Shown piece by piece: positions 52,281 to 61,131 of a stretch of 64,000 nt of DNA. Source of the stretch: Dehalococcoidia bacterium (GTDB taxonomy: Bacteria; Chloroflexota; Dehalococcoidia; GIF9; AB-539-J10); assembly GCA_030602785.1 (NCBI GenBank), contig JAUVZB010000002.1, positions 48,458 through 112,457 of the forward strand, written 5' to 3'. How positions within the stretch are numbered: the stretch's first letter is position 1; every line of letters begins with the position of its first letter. Under the pieces are notes generated by a model. That model was not told the DNA's origin. It saw nothing but the letters and a program-made list of their open reading frames with translations, and did not search any database. The translations under genes were made by a program, and so were the position numbers.

Positions 52281-54740
52281 TCAATCGCTGAGAAGCTGCT
52301 CCCGTTCGTTGACTATGAACGCCAGCTCGTCGTCCTGCACGGCGACTCTCACACGATCGCCGTCACGAATCTCCCCGCTGAGAAGTCGAGCCGAAAGGGG
52401 GTTCTCAACGTGTTTCTCGATGGCGCGTCGAAGGGGTCGCGCGCCGTAGACAGGGTCATGCCCCCTGCTGATAAGCCACATCCTGGCCTCATCATCCACT
52501 TCGAGCCTCACGTCGCGCTCGCCAAGACGTTCCTCCGTCTCTCGCAGCATCAACTCGATTATCTTCCGGAGGTGCTCCTCACCCAGCGGGCGGAAAATCA
52601 CGATATCGTCAATCCTGTTGAGCAACTCGGGCCGGAACGTCCGCTTCAGCTCCGCCTCGATGCTCTTGCGCATGTCGGACTCTCCCGGGTCTTCGCCTCG
52701 AGCGAAACCGACAGCCTGACGCTGGAACTCCGACGTTCCGAGGTTACTCGTCATTATCACAACCGTGTTCTTGAAGTCGACTGAACGTCCGTGCCCGTCT
52801 GTCAACCTGCCGTCCTCAAGCAACTGAAGCAGTATGTTGAAGACGTCAGGATGCGCCTTCTCAATCTCGTCGAAGAGGATGAGACGGTAGGGTCTGCGCC
52901 TGACAGCTTCGGTGAGCTGTCCTCCCTCGTCATACCCGACGTACCCGGGAGGAGCTCCTATCAGGCGGGACACAGTGTGCTTCTCCATGTACTCGGACAT
53001 ATCGAGCCGCACAATGGCGTCTTCGTTATCAAAAAGGAACCACGCCAGCGCACGAGCGAGTTCCGTCTTCCCAACGCCTGTCGGGCCGAGGAAGATGAAA
53101 CTGCCTATCGGCCTGCGGGGGTTCTTGAGTCCAGCCCTGCTGCGCCGTATCGCCTCAGATACTGCCGACACGGCCTCCTCCTGGTCGACAAGGCGTTCGT
53201 GCAGTCGCGCCTCCATGTTCACAAGCTTGCCCGCCTCCGCCTCAAGCATGCGGGCCACAGGTATACCGGTCCACTGTGACACCATGGTGGCAATATCCTC
53301 ATCTCTGACAACGCCATCAAGTCGTTTCTCTGCCTGCCACCGGCACTTCACGTCGTTGTACTCGGTCTCCAATCTGGAAATCTCGGCTTTCAGGGAGACC
53401 GCTTCCTCATAGTCCTGCCGCTGCGCCGCGGAGTCCTCCCTGTCATGCAGATGGCGAATGCGCAGTTCACGTCCCTTGACCTCTGCGGGCGCGCTCTCCA
53501 TATCCAGTCGCATCTTGCTCGCAGCCTCATCGATGAGGTCGATGGCCTTGTCGGGCAGGAACCTGTCGGAGATGTACCGCTCGGAGAGCTTCGCGGCCGC
53601 CTCGAGCGCGGAATCATCAATCTTCACCGTCTTGTGATGAGCTTCGTAGCGGGGTCGGAGAGCCTTCAGTATCTCCAGCGTTGTCGCGATGTCAGGCTCA
53701 CCCACGAAGACCGGCTGGAAGCGCCGTTCGAGCGCCCTGTCCTTCTCGACAAACCGCCTATACTCGTCAAGAGTCGTCGCTCCCACGCACTGGAGTTCCC
53801 CCCGTGCGAGGGCGGGTTTGAGCATATTGCTCGCATCTATGGCGCCTTCGGCCGCACCGGCACCTACCACGGTGTGAAGCTCGTCGATGAAGAGAATCAC
53901 CTCTCCGCTCGCCTGGTGAACTTCGTCAAGGACCGCCTTAAACCTCTCCTCGAACTCGCCTCTGAACTTGGCGCCCGCAACAAGCGCCGCCATGTCGAGT
54001 GCGACCACCCGCTTGTCTCTCAGCGAACCGGGAACATCCTCCGCGACAACCCGCTGCGCCAGTCCTTCTGCAATCGCCGTCTTTCCGACGCCCGCATCGC
54101 CTATCAGGACCGGGTTGTTCTTCGTGCGCCTTGAGAGAATCTGAATGGTGCGCCGGATCTCCTCGTCTCTCCCGATAACAGGGTCAAGCCGCCCCTGTCG
54201 CGCCATCTCGGTGAGATCATGGCCATACTTCTCGAGCGAGCGATACTTGCTCTCCGCGTGCTGGTCGGTCACGCGGTGTCCACCACGTATGGTCTGAAGG
54301 ACCTGATAGACTCGCTCCTGGCTGATTCCAAAATCACTCAGGATCCTGGCTGACTCCCCTGTCCTCTCGCCTGCCATGGCAATCAGCATGTGCTCCGTGC
54401 TGATGAATTCGTCGCGAAAACGCTCGGCCTCCTGCCTCGCGCCTTCCACTACTTGCAGGGCACGCGGTGTCGCGTATATCTGTGTGCCTTCGTACGCAAC
54501 CTTGGGAAGGGATTCCAGGGAGCGTCGCAGGGCACTCCGAAGCTGGTCGCCGTCGACTCCCAGCTCCTGCAGGATGCGCCCCATCAAGCCACCCTTCTGC
54601 TCCACCAGCGCCAGCGCAATATGCTCTACATCCCACTGGTTGTGCCGGAACTCCCGAACGTATTCCTGCGAGGCAGCCAGTACCTGCTGCGCCTGCTCGG
54701 TGAACTTGTCCGGGGTGAGGGGCCCGATTCCCTGTTCCAT
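52281..54740 (-). CDS. second Clp-family AAA+ ATPase (ClpC-type)
   Basis: An 819-residue AAA+ protein with Clp_N repeats ([41 protein letters not shown]), Walker [14 protein letters not shown] and [12 protein letters not shown], and a short middle domain ([40 protein letters not shown]). ClpB disaggregases have a much longer coiled coil. AVGFARG matches the ClpP-docking loop. It is thus a second ClpC-like unfoldase, though databases may call it ClpB. It follows the HspR-like repressor gene by nine bases and is probably heat-shock controlled. Confidence 0.9.
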   Translation of the reverse strand: MEQGIGPLTPDKFTEQAQQVLAASQEYVREFRHNQWDVEHIALALVEQKGGLMGRILQELGVDGDQLRSALRRSLESLPKVAYEGTQIYATPRALQVVEGARQEAERFRDEFISTEHMLIAMAGERTGESARILSDFGISQERVYQVLQTIRGGHRVTDQHAESKYRSLEKYGHDLTEMARQGRLDPVIGRDEEIRRTIQILSRRTKNNPVLIGDAGVGKTAIAEGLAQRVVAEDVPGSLRDKRVVALDMAALVAGAKFRGEFEERFKAVLDEVHQASGEVILFIDELHTVVGAGAAEGAIDASNMLKPALARGELQCVGATTLDEYRRFVEKDRALERRFQPVFVGEPDIATTLEILKALRPRYEAHHKTVKIDDSALEAAAKLSERYISDRFLPDKAIDLIDEAASKMRLDMESAPAEVKGRELRIRHLHDREDSAAQRQDYEEAVSLKAEISRLETEYNDVKCRWQAEKRLDGVVRDEDIATMVSQWTGIPVARMLEAEAGKLVNMEARLHERLVDQEEAVSAVSEAIRRSRAGLKNPRRPIGSFIFLGPTGVGKTELARALAWFLFDNEDAIVRLDMSEYMEKHTVSRLIGAPPGYVGYDEGGQLTEAVRRRPYRLILFDEIEKAHPDVFNILLQLLEDGRLTDGHGRSVDFKNTVVIMTSNLGTSEFQRQAVGFARGEDPGESDMRKSIEAELKRTFRPELLNRIDDIVIFRPLGEEHLRKIIELMLRETEERLGERDVRLEVDDEARMWLISRGHDPVYGARPLRRAIEKHVENPLSARLLSGEIRDGDRVRVAVQDDELAFIVNEREQLLSD

Positions 54741-54749
54741 GCCCGTCTG

Positions 54750-55208
54750 CTATTCCTCGACATCCGGGCCGGTGGCGCCGTTGACGCCGCGCCTCCTGCG
54801 CTCCAGCCGGCCAAGCCTGCTGGACATCCCGGCCACTTCCCGCTGCAGGTCATCCATTCGCTTCATGAGTGCCAGTGCAAACTGGACTCCGGCTGAATTC
54901 AAGCCAAGGTCATTCATCAGCGTCCTGACACAACGAAGGTGATCGACGTCCTCTTGTGAGTAGAGTCTCGTGTTGCCACCCGAGCGACCGGGATGGACAA
55001 AGCCCAGACGCTCGTAGTGTCGAAGTCGGTGTGCCTCTATGCCCACCATTCTCGACGCGACACTAATCACGTAGCGAGGCTCTGAGTGACCCGGTCCACG
55101 AACGCTTGAGTCGAGCAGGTGACACAGAGCGTCACAGGCGAGGCGCATCTCATCCGGGATTTCGACTGCCTGCCGGGCCGGCTCGCTCGCATCACTGGGC
55201 ATGCTCAT
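54750..55208 (-). CDS. hspR: MerR-family heat-shock regulator (HspR-like)
   Basis: A 152-residue regulator. A non-conserved leader of about 42 residues precedes the MerR helix-turn-helix YVISVASRMVGIEAHRLRHYERLGFVHPGRSGGNTRLYSQEDVDHLRCVRTLMNDLGLNSAGVQFAL, which is HspR-like (GGNxRxYS). A coiled-coil region follows (MKRMDDLQREVAGMSSRLGRLERRRR). HspR represses clpB/dnaK-type operons in other bacteria. Its own promoter holds a palindrome in the spacer, suggesting autoregulation. GGAGGTGAGAGGCG precedes the ATG. Confidence 0.88.
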   Translation of the reverse strand: MSMPSDASEPARQAVEIPDEMRLACDALCHLLDSSVRGPGHSEPRYVISVASRMVGIEAHRLRHYERLGFVHPGRSGGNTRLYSQEDVDHLRCVRTLMNDLGLNSAGVQFALALMKRMDDLQREVAGMSSRLGRLERRRRGVNGATGPDVEE

Positions 55209-55239
55209 CGCCTCTCACCTCCACGTGACTCACGTATGA

Positions 55240-55269
55240 ATTGTACGGCAAATCTAGATTTGTTGTCAA
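55240..55269 (-). promoter_or_regulatory. promoter of hspR-clp with palindromic operator in the spacer
   Basis: Minus strand TTGACA (55269-55264), 18-base spacer, TACAAT (55245-55240). The spacer contains the perfect palindrome CAAATCTAGATTTG (55249-55262), the place where MerR-type regulators bind. Confidence 0.75.
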
Positions 55270-55422
55270 GGACGCGTATGAAATCTCACATCGCCTTGTA
55301 GGCTCCGGCACACGGATTCGGGGAACTGACCCGCGAAAGCCACTGCGGATATGCTCTCCATCACGCTCGTGCCGGACATCCTGCACGAGAAAGGCGCCTC
55401 CGAAGGACAAGGTCCATATTCC

Positions 55423-55992
55423 TCATTTCTCAGCAGTGTCGAGCAGGTCAACCAGATGCCTCAGTATGCGACCCGTGGCCCCCCAGATAACGTGTCCGTC
55501 ATAGTCACACACAGGCCCGGAGTAGTAGTACTCACCGATGGCACGTTCCTGGTGCCGGAACCTCTGAGGGTCCATCAGGACCGCGAGTGGAACGCAGAAG
55601 ATATCCTTCGTCTCCTGTTCATTCGCGTGAAAAACGTAGGGGTAGGGAATGAAGCCGACGAAAGGCGTTATCACGTAGCCAGTGCTCGCCACAACGTTGT
55701 CATCTATCTCCCCTATCACATCGACGTCCTCAGGCCGCAGGCCTGTCTCCTCCCACGCCTCCCGGAGCGCCGTCTCAAGAAGGCTGTCGTCCTCTACCTG
55801 GCTTGTGCCGCCGGGGAAGCAGACCTGCCCCTTGTGCAAGCCAACTTCTTCGGTGCGTTCCGTGAGCAGGACATGCAATTCGCCATCCTTGCACAGGAGC
55901 GGAATCAGCACTGCCGACGGCACAAGATGCCGCCCGTCAAACGGGCGCTTCTCATAGCGAGCGACAACCCCACGCACATCCTCCCTGTTCAC
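55423..55992 (-). CDS. Nudix hydrolase, CoA diphosphatase type
   Basis: A 189-residue Nudix enzyme. [23 protein letters not shown] is the motif that marks coenzyme A diphosphatases, upstream of the Nudix box with [12 protein letters not shown] (catalytic Glu residues). It would cleave CoA or its oxidised forms to phosphopantetheine and ADP. GTG 55992 is chosen as the start because TATAAT lies only six bases before it, putting the transcription start on the GTG. Confidence 0.88.
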   Translation of the reverse strand: MNREDVRGVVARYEKRPFDGRHLVPSAVLIPLLCKDGELHVLLTERTEEVGLHKGQVCFPGGTSQVEDDSLLETALREAWEETGLRPEDVDVIGEIDDNVVASTGYVITPFVGFIPYPYVFHANEQETKDIFCVPLAVLMDPQRFRHQERAIGEYYYSGPVCDYDGHVIWGATGRILRHLVDLLDTAEK

Positions 55993-55998
55993 GGTTCG

Positions 55999-56004
55999 AT
56001 TATA
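55999..56004 (-). promoter_or_regulatory. extended -10 box of the Nudix gene (leaderless)
   Basis: TGCTATAAT on the minus strand, six bases before GTG 55992. The expected transcription start coincides with the start codon. Confidence 0.65.
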
Positions 56005-56065
56005 GCACCGGCAATGGCCGAACCCGGTCGCGCCTGCAGGGCGACTGCGAGTTCGTTCGCGGCAT

Positions 56066-56095
56066 TTGTCATCTCCTGCGTCGCGCATTTACAAT
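56066..56095 (+). promoter_or_regulatory. promoter of dnaJ
   Basis: TTGTCA (56066-56071), 18-base spacer, TACAAT (56090-56095). An in-frame ATG at 56094 overlaps the -10 box, so translation must start at the next ATG, 56118. Confidence 0.6.
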
Positions 56096-56117
56096 GAGGG
56101 GTTCGGAGCATAAGCGA

Positions 56118-57173
56118 ATGCAGGTAAGCCGCGACTACTATGAGGTCCTTGGTGTCACTCGCGATGCCAGTGGCGAGGAGGTCAGGAAGGCGTTCAGGAA
56201 GCTGGCCTTCCAATACCATCCCGACCGCAACCGCGATCCCGGGGCCGAGGAGAGCTTCAAGGAGATTAATGAGGCCTATCAGTGCCTCTGCGATCCGGCC
56301 AAGCGCCAGACATACGACCTGTACGGTCACTCGGGCCAGCGGACACCAGGATTCGAGGACTTCGGCTTTGGTGGCCTGGGCGAGATATTCGACACGTTCT
56401 TTGGCAGCGCCTTTGGTGACTCGGCCGCGCGTGCTCCACGTCAAGGGGAGAGCTTCCAGGTCAGAGCACGGATCTCACTTGAGGAGGCGGCATTCGGCTG
56501 CCTCCGCGAGTTCACTGTCAAGCGGAGAGAATCGTGCGCCGAATGCAGGGGAACGGGATGCGCCCCCGGGACAGCACCACTCAGGTGCCCCGATTGCCGG
56601 GGTAGCGGAAAGCTCAGAAGGGTTGAGCAAAGCATTTTCGGCCGCTTCAGTCACGTTGTGCGGTGTCCCAAGTGTGGAGGGACAGGGTTCGTGGTGGCGC
56701 AACCGTGCTCGGCATGCAACGGGGCCACAGTGGTGACGGGAACCCGCACTCTGAAGACACAGGTGCCTGCGGGCGTCGACAGCGGCAGCGTTATCACTCT
56801 CAAGGGACAGGGAAGCATCGGGCCGAACGGTGGGCGACCGGGAGACGTTCTCATTGCTGTGGAGGTCACTCCCCATGAGCTATTCCTCAGGGACGGCCTC
56901 GACATCCACTGCGAGATTCCCGTCAACTTTGCGCAGGCCGCTCTCGGCACCGATTTGGAGGCACCCTTCCTGGGAGGAACCACCTCTGTCCACGTACCGG
57001 CAAATACACAGACGGGGAAGGTCCTGCGCCTCAAGGGGAAGGGTATTCACGAGCAAAGCGGGCGACATCATGGCGACCACTTCGTCCACATCAAGGTCGT
57101 CACGCCCAGAAAGCTGAATCGCGACCAGCGCAGGCTATTCGAGGAACTGGCCAGGACACTGCCTGCGGAGTAG
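56118..57173 (+). CDS. dnaJ: chaperone DnaJ
   Basis: A 351-residue Hsp40 co-chaperone that stimulates DnaK. The J domain (about 1-65) has the HPD motif in [26 protein letters not shown] short Gly/Phe segment ([19 protein letters not shown]) precedes the zinc domain with [24 protein letters not shown] and CSACNGAT, the last a slight departure from CxxCxGxG. The C-terminal substrate-binding domains follow. No grpE or dnaK adjoins it. ATG 56118 is chosen from the promoter position and GGAG upstream. Confidence 0.95.
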   Translation: MQVSRDYYEVLGVTRDASGEEVRKAFRKLAFQYHPDRNRDPGAEESFKEINEAYQCLCDPAKRQTYDLYGHSGQRTPGFEDFGFGGLGEIFDTFFGSAFGDSAARAPRQGESFQVRARISLEEAAFGCLREFTVKRRESCAECRGTGCAPGTAPLRCPDCRGSGKLRRVEQSIFGRFSHVVRCPKCGGTGFVVAQPCSACNGATVVTGTRTLKTQVPAGVDSGSVITLKGQGSIGPNGGRPGDVLIAVEVTPHELFLRDGLDIHCEIPVNFAQAALGTDLEAPFLGGTTSVHVPANTQTGKVLRLKGKGIHEQSGRHHGDHFVHIKVVTPRKLNRDQRRLFEELARTLPAE

Positions 57174-57199
57174 CAGACACGGAGGCGAGGGACTCCTCA

Positions 57200-58159
57200 T
57201 CAAGAGCGCTGGACCTGGCTCGTGAATCTGGCAACCGTCCTCGCGACAGGGTAGCCCTCGAAAAGGATTCGGTAGATGGCCATCATGATTGGCGCTTCCA
57301 CTCCCAGTTCGCTCACCAGCCGCTGCACTGCCCGCGTGGTGTGGACGCCTTCTGCGACGTGATGCATTGAGTCCAGCACGTCATCAAGACGCCGTCCGCG
57401 AGCTATTTCGCGGCCCACATAGTGATTCCGGCTGAGGTCGCTGACACAGGTTGCCACGACATCTCCGAAGCCTGCCAGACCGTAGAACGTGGCCTCCCGG
57501 GCGCCAAGAGCAGCGCCAAATGAGATGACCTCGCTCCATGTGAAAGCGATGAACGCCGCTTTCGCGTTGTCGCCGAGGGCAAGCCCATCCATCATGCCGG
57601 CTCCCAGCGCGACGATGTTCTTGAGGGCTCCCGCCAGTTCCACACCAATAAGGTCATCGCTTGTCACAATGACGAAGCGATCAGAGCCGAAAAGGGACTG
57701 CACTTCTCTCGCAAGATCGATATCAGCCGACGCAACCACCGACGCCGCAGGCAGGCCACTTGAGATCTCTGAGGCGAGATTCGGGCCCGAGAGCGCGCAA
57801 AGCCCTCGCAGTGGACCATCTCCAAGCACGGCCTCGAGCACCTGCGTCATCCGCTTGCCTGACCCCACCTCCAGTCCTTTGGCAGCACTCACATGGCACA
57901 CTTCGGGGTCGAACAACCCCCGGAGGCGAGTCGCGTTGGCGCGCATAGTCTGAGACGGAACAACCCACACCACGAAACGAGCACTCTCAAGGGCTTCCTC
58001 TTCTCTGTGGGTCGGACTGTAGCCAGGACCGCTGTTCTGAAGCAACAGGGTCTCCTCCTCCGACCGCGTGAGCAGCCATGCATTCAGCCCCCTCCTGGCC
58101 AGAAGCGCCGCAATGGTGTTGCCCCAGCTTGTGTTGCCGATTACCGTTACCTTTTCCAT
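57200..58159 (-). CDS. gpsA: glycerol-3-phosphate dehydrogenase [NAD(P)+]
   Basis: A 319-residue enzyme producing sn-glycerol 3-phosphate for phospholipids. The dinucleotide loop is atypical, VIGNTSWGNTIAALLARRG instead of GAGSWG. CALSGPNLASEISSGLPAASVVAS, the Lys-containing GVELAGALKNIVALGAGMMDGLALGDNAKAAFIA and GLAGFGDVVATC are conserved. Start ATG 58159. It follows plsY by 16 bases; together they make lysophosphatidic acid. Confidence 0.93.
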   Translation of the reverse strand: MEKVTVIGNTSWGNTIAALLARRGLNAWLLTRSEEETLLLQNSGPGYSPTHREEEALESARFVVWVVPSQTMRANATRLRGLFDPEVCHVSAAKGLEVGSGKRMTQVLEAVLGDGPLRGLCALSGPNLASEISSGLPAASVVASADIDLAREVQSLFGSDRFVIVTSDDLIGVELAGALKNIVALGAGMMDGLALGDNAKAAFIAFTWSEVISFGAALGAREATFYGLAGFGDVVATCVSDLSRNHYVGREIARGRRLDDVLDSMHHVAEGVHTTRAVQRLVSELGVEAPIMMAIYRILFEGYPVARTVARFTSQVQRS

Positions 58160-58175
58160 ACTCGCCGACCGAACC

Positions 58176-58814
58176 CTAGAAGAGCCGCCGTTCGGTGCCA
58201 TTACGCAGACGGCCGATGTTGTCGCGGTGTTTGAAAATCAGCCAACCCGTCGCCACCACCGCGTACAGAAGGTGCGGTAGAACAACCCATCCTGTCAGGA
58301 ACAACGCAAGCATCACAGAGCAGGTAGCCACACCACCGAGAAGAGAGCCGAGCGACATACGCCGGGTGGCAAGCGCAACGATGGCCAGCACCTCGATGCC
58401 GAATAGGGCCGCCGGCAGATGGATTATGCACATCGTGCCGAAGAATGCCGACACGCCTCTGCCCCCGCGGAATCTCGAGAACATGGGACGATTGTGGCCC
58501 GCCATGGCTGCCAGACCGGCCAACCCCTGTACGACGGAGACATCGAGCACCAGAGACCCGAACCCCAGGGCGACGTGGCTCGCAACCATTGTGGCAATGA
58601 TGACAGCCACTCCGGCTTTCAGCCCATCCAGAAAGAGGGTGAGAAAGCCCAGCTTCGCGCCTGCGGACCTCATCACATTCGTGGCGCCGGTCTTGCCGCT
58701 TCCGGTCTCCCGCAGGTCTTCACCTGTCTTCCACCTCGTGATGAGGATGCCGACGGGGACGGAGCCAAGGAAGTATGACAGCGCCAGAATGCCGAGCAAC
58801 AAGACCGTACTCAT
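58176..58814 (-). CDS. plsY: acyl-phosphate glycerol-3-phosphate acyltransferase
   Basis: A 212-residue membrane enzyme with about five helices. SYFLGSVPVGILITR, GSGKTGATNVMRSAG (motif 1-2 with GATN) and GHNRPMFSRFRGGRGVSAFFG (motif 2) are PlsY signatures. It transfers the acyl group of acyl phosphate to glycerol 3-phosphate. Its start codon overlaps the der stop codon. Confidence 0.95.
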   Translation of the reverse strand: MSTVLLLGILALSYFLGSVPVGILITRWKTGEDLRETGSGKTGATNVMRSAGAKLGFLTLFLDGLKAGVAVIIATMVASHVALGFGSLVLDVSVVQGLAGLAAMAGHNRPMFSRFRGGRGVSAFFGTMCIIHLPAALFGIEVLAIVALATRRMSLGSLLGGVATCSVMLALFLTGWVVLPHLLYAVVATGWLIFKHRDNIGRLRNGTERRLF

Positions 58815-60157
58815 CAGCCTTGAGGCTCCTGCTCAGCCCGGCGGGGTCGGCCCGCGCGCACGAACGTGAAATGCAGGGGGACGCCACGATAGCCGAACTT
58901 CCGCCGCATGTGGTGCTCCAGATACCGTTCATACGTAGTGGGCACGAGCGTTGGCTCGTTCACATGAAGAACGAAGGTCCAGGGGTTCTCCTCATCCTGG
59001 TGAGCCCAGATGACATTGAGCCTCCTCGTTCCGACGCGTGGAGGGGAGTGAAGCTCCACGGCCTCCCGTATCGCATTGTCCACCGTAGAGCGAGACAGCC
59101 GGCGTCCTCTCGACTGCCACACATCGAGGGCGCTCTGCAGAACCCGCCTCACGTTCGTACCTTCCTTCGCGGATATGTGCAGGACAGGAACAAACGACAG
59201 GAACGGGAGCCGGCGTTTCATCCAGTCCTTGTGCGTCTCACGGTACTCCGACGGCACCAGGTCCCATTTGTTCACCACGAGAACGAGTCCACGGCCCGAC
59301 TCGATGACATACCTTGCGATGTTGATGTCCTGCGCCGTAGCCGGATCGGTAGCATCAAGGACCAGGAGGGCAACGTCTGAGCGGTCGATAGCATGAAGGG
59401 CACGGAGGACCGAGAAGTAGTCCACCCCGTAGTTGACACGGGAGCGCTTGCGTATTCCTGCCGTGTCGACAAGCACGAGTCGTCTGCCTTGCCACTCGAG
59501 GTCCGCGTCCAGGGAGTCCCTCGTCGTACCCGGTGTCTCATCGACGATCGCCCGCTCGTCGCCAAGCAATGCGTTGAGCAGAGTCGACTTGCCCGCATTA
59601 GGCCGGCCGACGATGGCCAGGCGCACGACACTGTCATCCACCTCCTCCGGAGGCCCCTGAGGAGGCAGCAATTGCACCACCGCGTCTTCGAGGTGACCCA
59701 TGCCCCGGTTGTGAAGTGCACTCACGGGCACGACTTCTTCTATGCCCAGTCTATGGAACTCCGGCACAAGCGAGTCGCGTAGCGAAGTGTCGATCTTGTT
59801 CACGGCCAGCACGGCGGGCTTTCCGGCAGCGCGCACAAGCGATGCAGCCTCCTCATCGGCCGCAATGACTCCGTCTGTCGCCGCGACCACGAGTATGACG
59901 ACATCGGCCTGGGCGACTGCAAGCTCCGCCTGGCGCTTCACCTTGGACCCGATGGGCGAGTCCGCATCGACACCCCATCCTCCGGTGTCGACAATAGTCA
60001 AGTCACGCCCCTGCCACGTCACGGGAAAGAACAGCCTGTCCCGGGTCACGTTCGGCTGGTCGTCGACAACGGCGTATCGAGCACCGACGATGCGATTGAG
60101 AAGCGTGGATTTGCCAACGTTGGTCCTGCCAACGAGAGCAACAACGGGTCTGGACAT
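58814..60157 (-). CDS. der: ribosome biogenesis GTPase Der (EngA)
   Basis: A 447-residue protein with two consecutive GTPase domains, Walker A GRTNVGKSTLLNRI (about 10-23) and GRPNAGKSTLLNALLG, G3 DTGG and DTAG, G4 NKID and NKWD, and a C-terminal KH-like domain. It acts in 50S subunit assembly. ATG 60157 follows GGGGGTGCTTTG. Followed by plsY and gpsA in one operon, a common bacterial arrangement. Confidence 0.96.
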   Translation of the reverse strand: MSRPVVALVGRTNVGKSTLLNRIVGARYAVVDDQPNVTRDRLFFPVTWQGRDLTIVDTGGWGVDADSPIGSKVKRQAELAVAQADVVILVVAATDGVIAADEEAASLVRAAGKPAVLAVNKIDTSLRDSLVPEFHRLGIEEVVPVSALHNRGMGHLEDAVVQLLPPQGPPEEVDDSVVRLAIVGRPNAGKSTLLNALLGDERAIVDETPGTTRDSLDADLEWQGRRLVLVDTAGIRKRSRVNYGVDYFSVLRALHAIDRSDVALLVLDATDPATAQDINIARYVIESGRGLVLVVNKWDLVPSEYRETHKDWMKRRLPFLSFVPVLHISAKEGTNVRRVLQSALDVWQSRGRRLSRSTVDNAIREAVELHSPPRVGTRRLNVIWAHQDEENPWTFVLHVNEPTLVPTTYERYLEHHMRRKFGYRGVPLHFTFVRAGRPRRAEQEPQG

Positions 60158-60169
60158 CAAAGCACCCCC

Positions 60170-61087
60170 TTAATCAGGGGCAAGGAGTATCTGCGCCAGC
60201 ACAGCCTTCTGGATGTGCAGCCTGTTCTCTGCCTGGTCGAACACGATTGAGGCTGGCCCATTCAACACGTCTGAAGTGACCTCCTCGCCATGATGCGCAG
60301 GGAGGCAATGCATGAATACCACGTCCTGCTTCGCCAGGGAGAGGAGAGGACCGTTGACCTGGTAGTCCTCAAACGCCCTGTGCCGGGCCCCAGCCTCTTC
60401 CTCCTGCCCCATACTTGCCCACGCATCAGTATACACAACATCAGCATCGCGGACAGCCTCGGCCGGGTCTCCTGTGACCACGACCTTGCTGCCACTGGCT
60501 GCGGCAAACGAACGGGCCCGCTTCACGGTGTCTTCGTCCAGTTGATAGCCCCCCGGTGACGCAATCGCAAACTCAACGCCCACCATCGCAGATAGCAGGG
60601 CAAGACTGCGCGCCACATTGTTGCCGTCGCCGACGAATGCCAGTCGCAGTCCCTCGATGCGGCCCTTCTTCTCACGGATAGTCAGCAGGTCAGCAAGCGC
60701 CTGGCAAGGGTGCTCCACATTGGAGAGGGCATTGATGACCGAGACAGACGCGGATTGAGCCAGTGAGACCAGTGTCTGATGACTGAACACACGGGCCACA
60801 ATGCAGTCAACGTAGCGACTCAGTACACGCGCCACGTCGGGAACAGGCTCGCGCTTCCCCAGACCGACCTCCTGGGGTGAAAGATACACACAGTGGCCGC
60901 CCAGCTGGGCGACCGCAATCTCGAAGCTGACCCTTGTACGAAGCGAGGGCTTCTCGAACAAGAGCGCCACAGACCTCCACGGAAGAAGGCAGCGCATTTC
61001 GCCTTGCTTCATCACGAGGGCCTGCTCCACAAGCTGCTCGACCTCTCCGCGGCTGAGGTCAGCAACGGAGAGGAGGTCTTTCTTCAC
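60170..61087 (-). CDS. argF: ornithine carbamoyltransferase
   Basis: A 305-residue enzyme forming citrulline from ornithine and carbamoyl phosphate. KPSLRTRVSFE holds the SxRTR carbamoyl-phosphate site; HPCQALADLLTI, FVGDGNNVARSL, DVVYTDAWASMGQE and FMHCLPAHHGEEV complete the OTCase signature. I prefer GTG 61087 (VKKDLLSVADLS), eight bases after TATACT; ATG 61093 two codons upstream would begin ahead of the predicted transcript. It is the promoter-proximal gene before der. Confidence 0.93.
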   Translation of the reverse strand: MKKDLLSVADLSRGEVEQLVEQALVMKQGEMRCLLPWRSVALLFEKPSLRTRVSFEIAVAQLGGHCVYLSPQEVGLGKREPVPDVARVLSRYVDCIVARVFSHQTLVSLAQSASVSVINALSNVEHPCQALADLLTIREKKGRIEGLRLAFVGDGNNVARSLALLSAMVGVEFAIASPGGYQLDEDTVKRARSFAAASGSKVVVTGDPAEAVRDADVVYTDAWASMGQEEEAGARHRAFEDYQVNGPLLSLAKQDVVFMHCLPAHHGEEVTSDVLNGPASIVFDQAENRLHIQKAVLAQILLAPD

Positions 61088-61095
61088 GGCCATTT

Positions 61096-61101
61096 AGTAT
61101 A
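61096..61101 (-). promoter_or_regulatory. extended -10 box of argF
   Basis: TGCTATACT on the minus strand, eight bases before GTG 61087 and only two before ATG 61093. It lies back to back with the polA -10 box. Confidence 0.55.
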
Positions 61102-61118
61102 GCATGGCGTTCGAACGG

Positions 61119-61124
61119 TATAAT
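61119..61124 (+). promoter_or_regulatory. -10 box of polA (leaderless)
   Basis: Perfect TATAAT, seven bases before ATG 61132. An earlier ATG at 61123 overlaps the box and cannot be on the transcript. Confidence 0.65.
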
Positions 61125-61131
61125 GAGAGCG

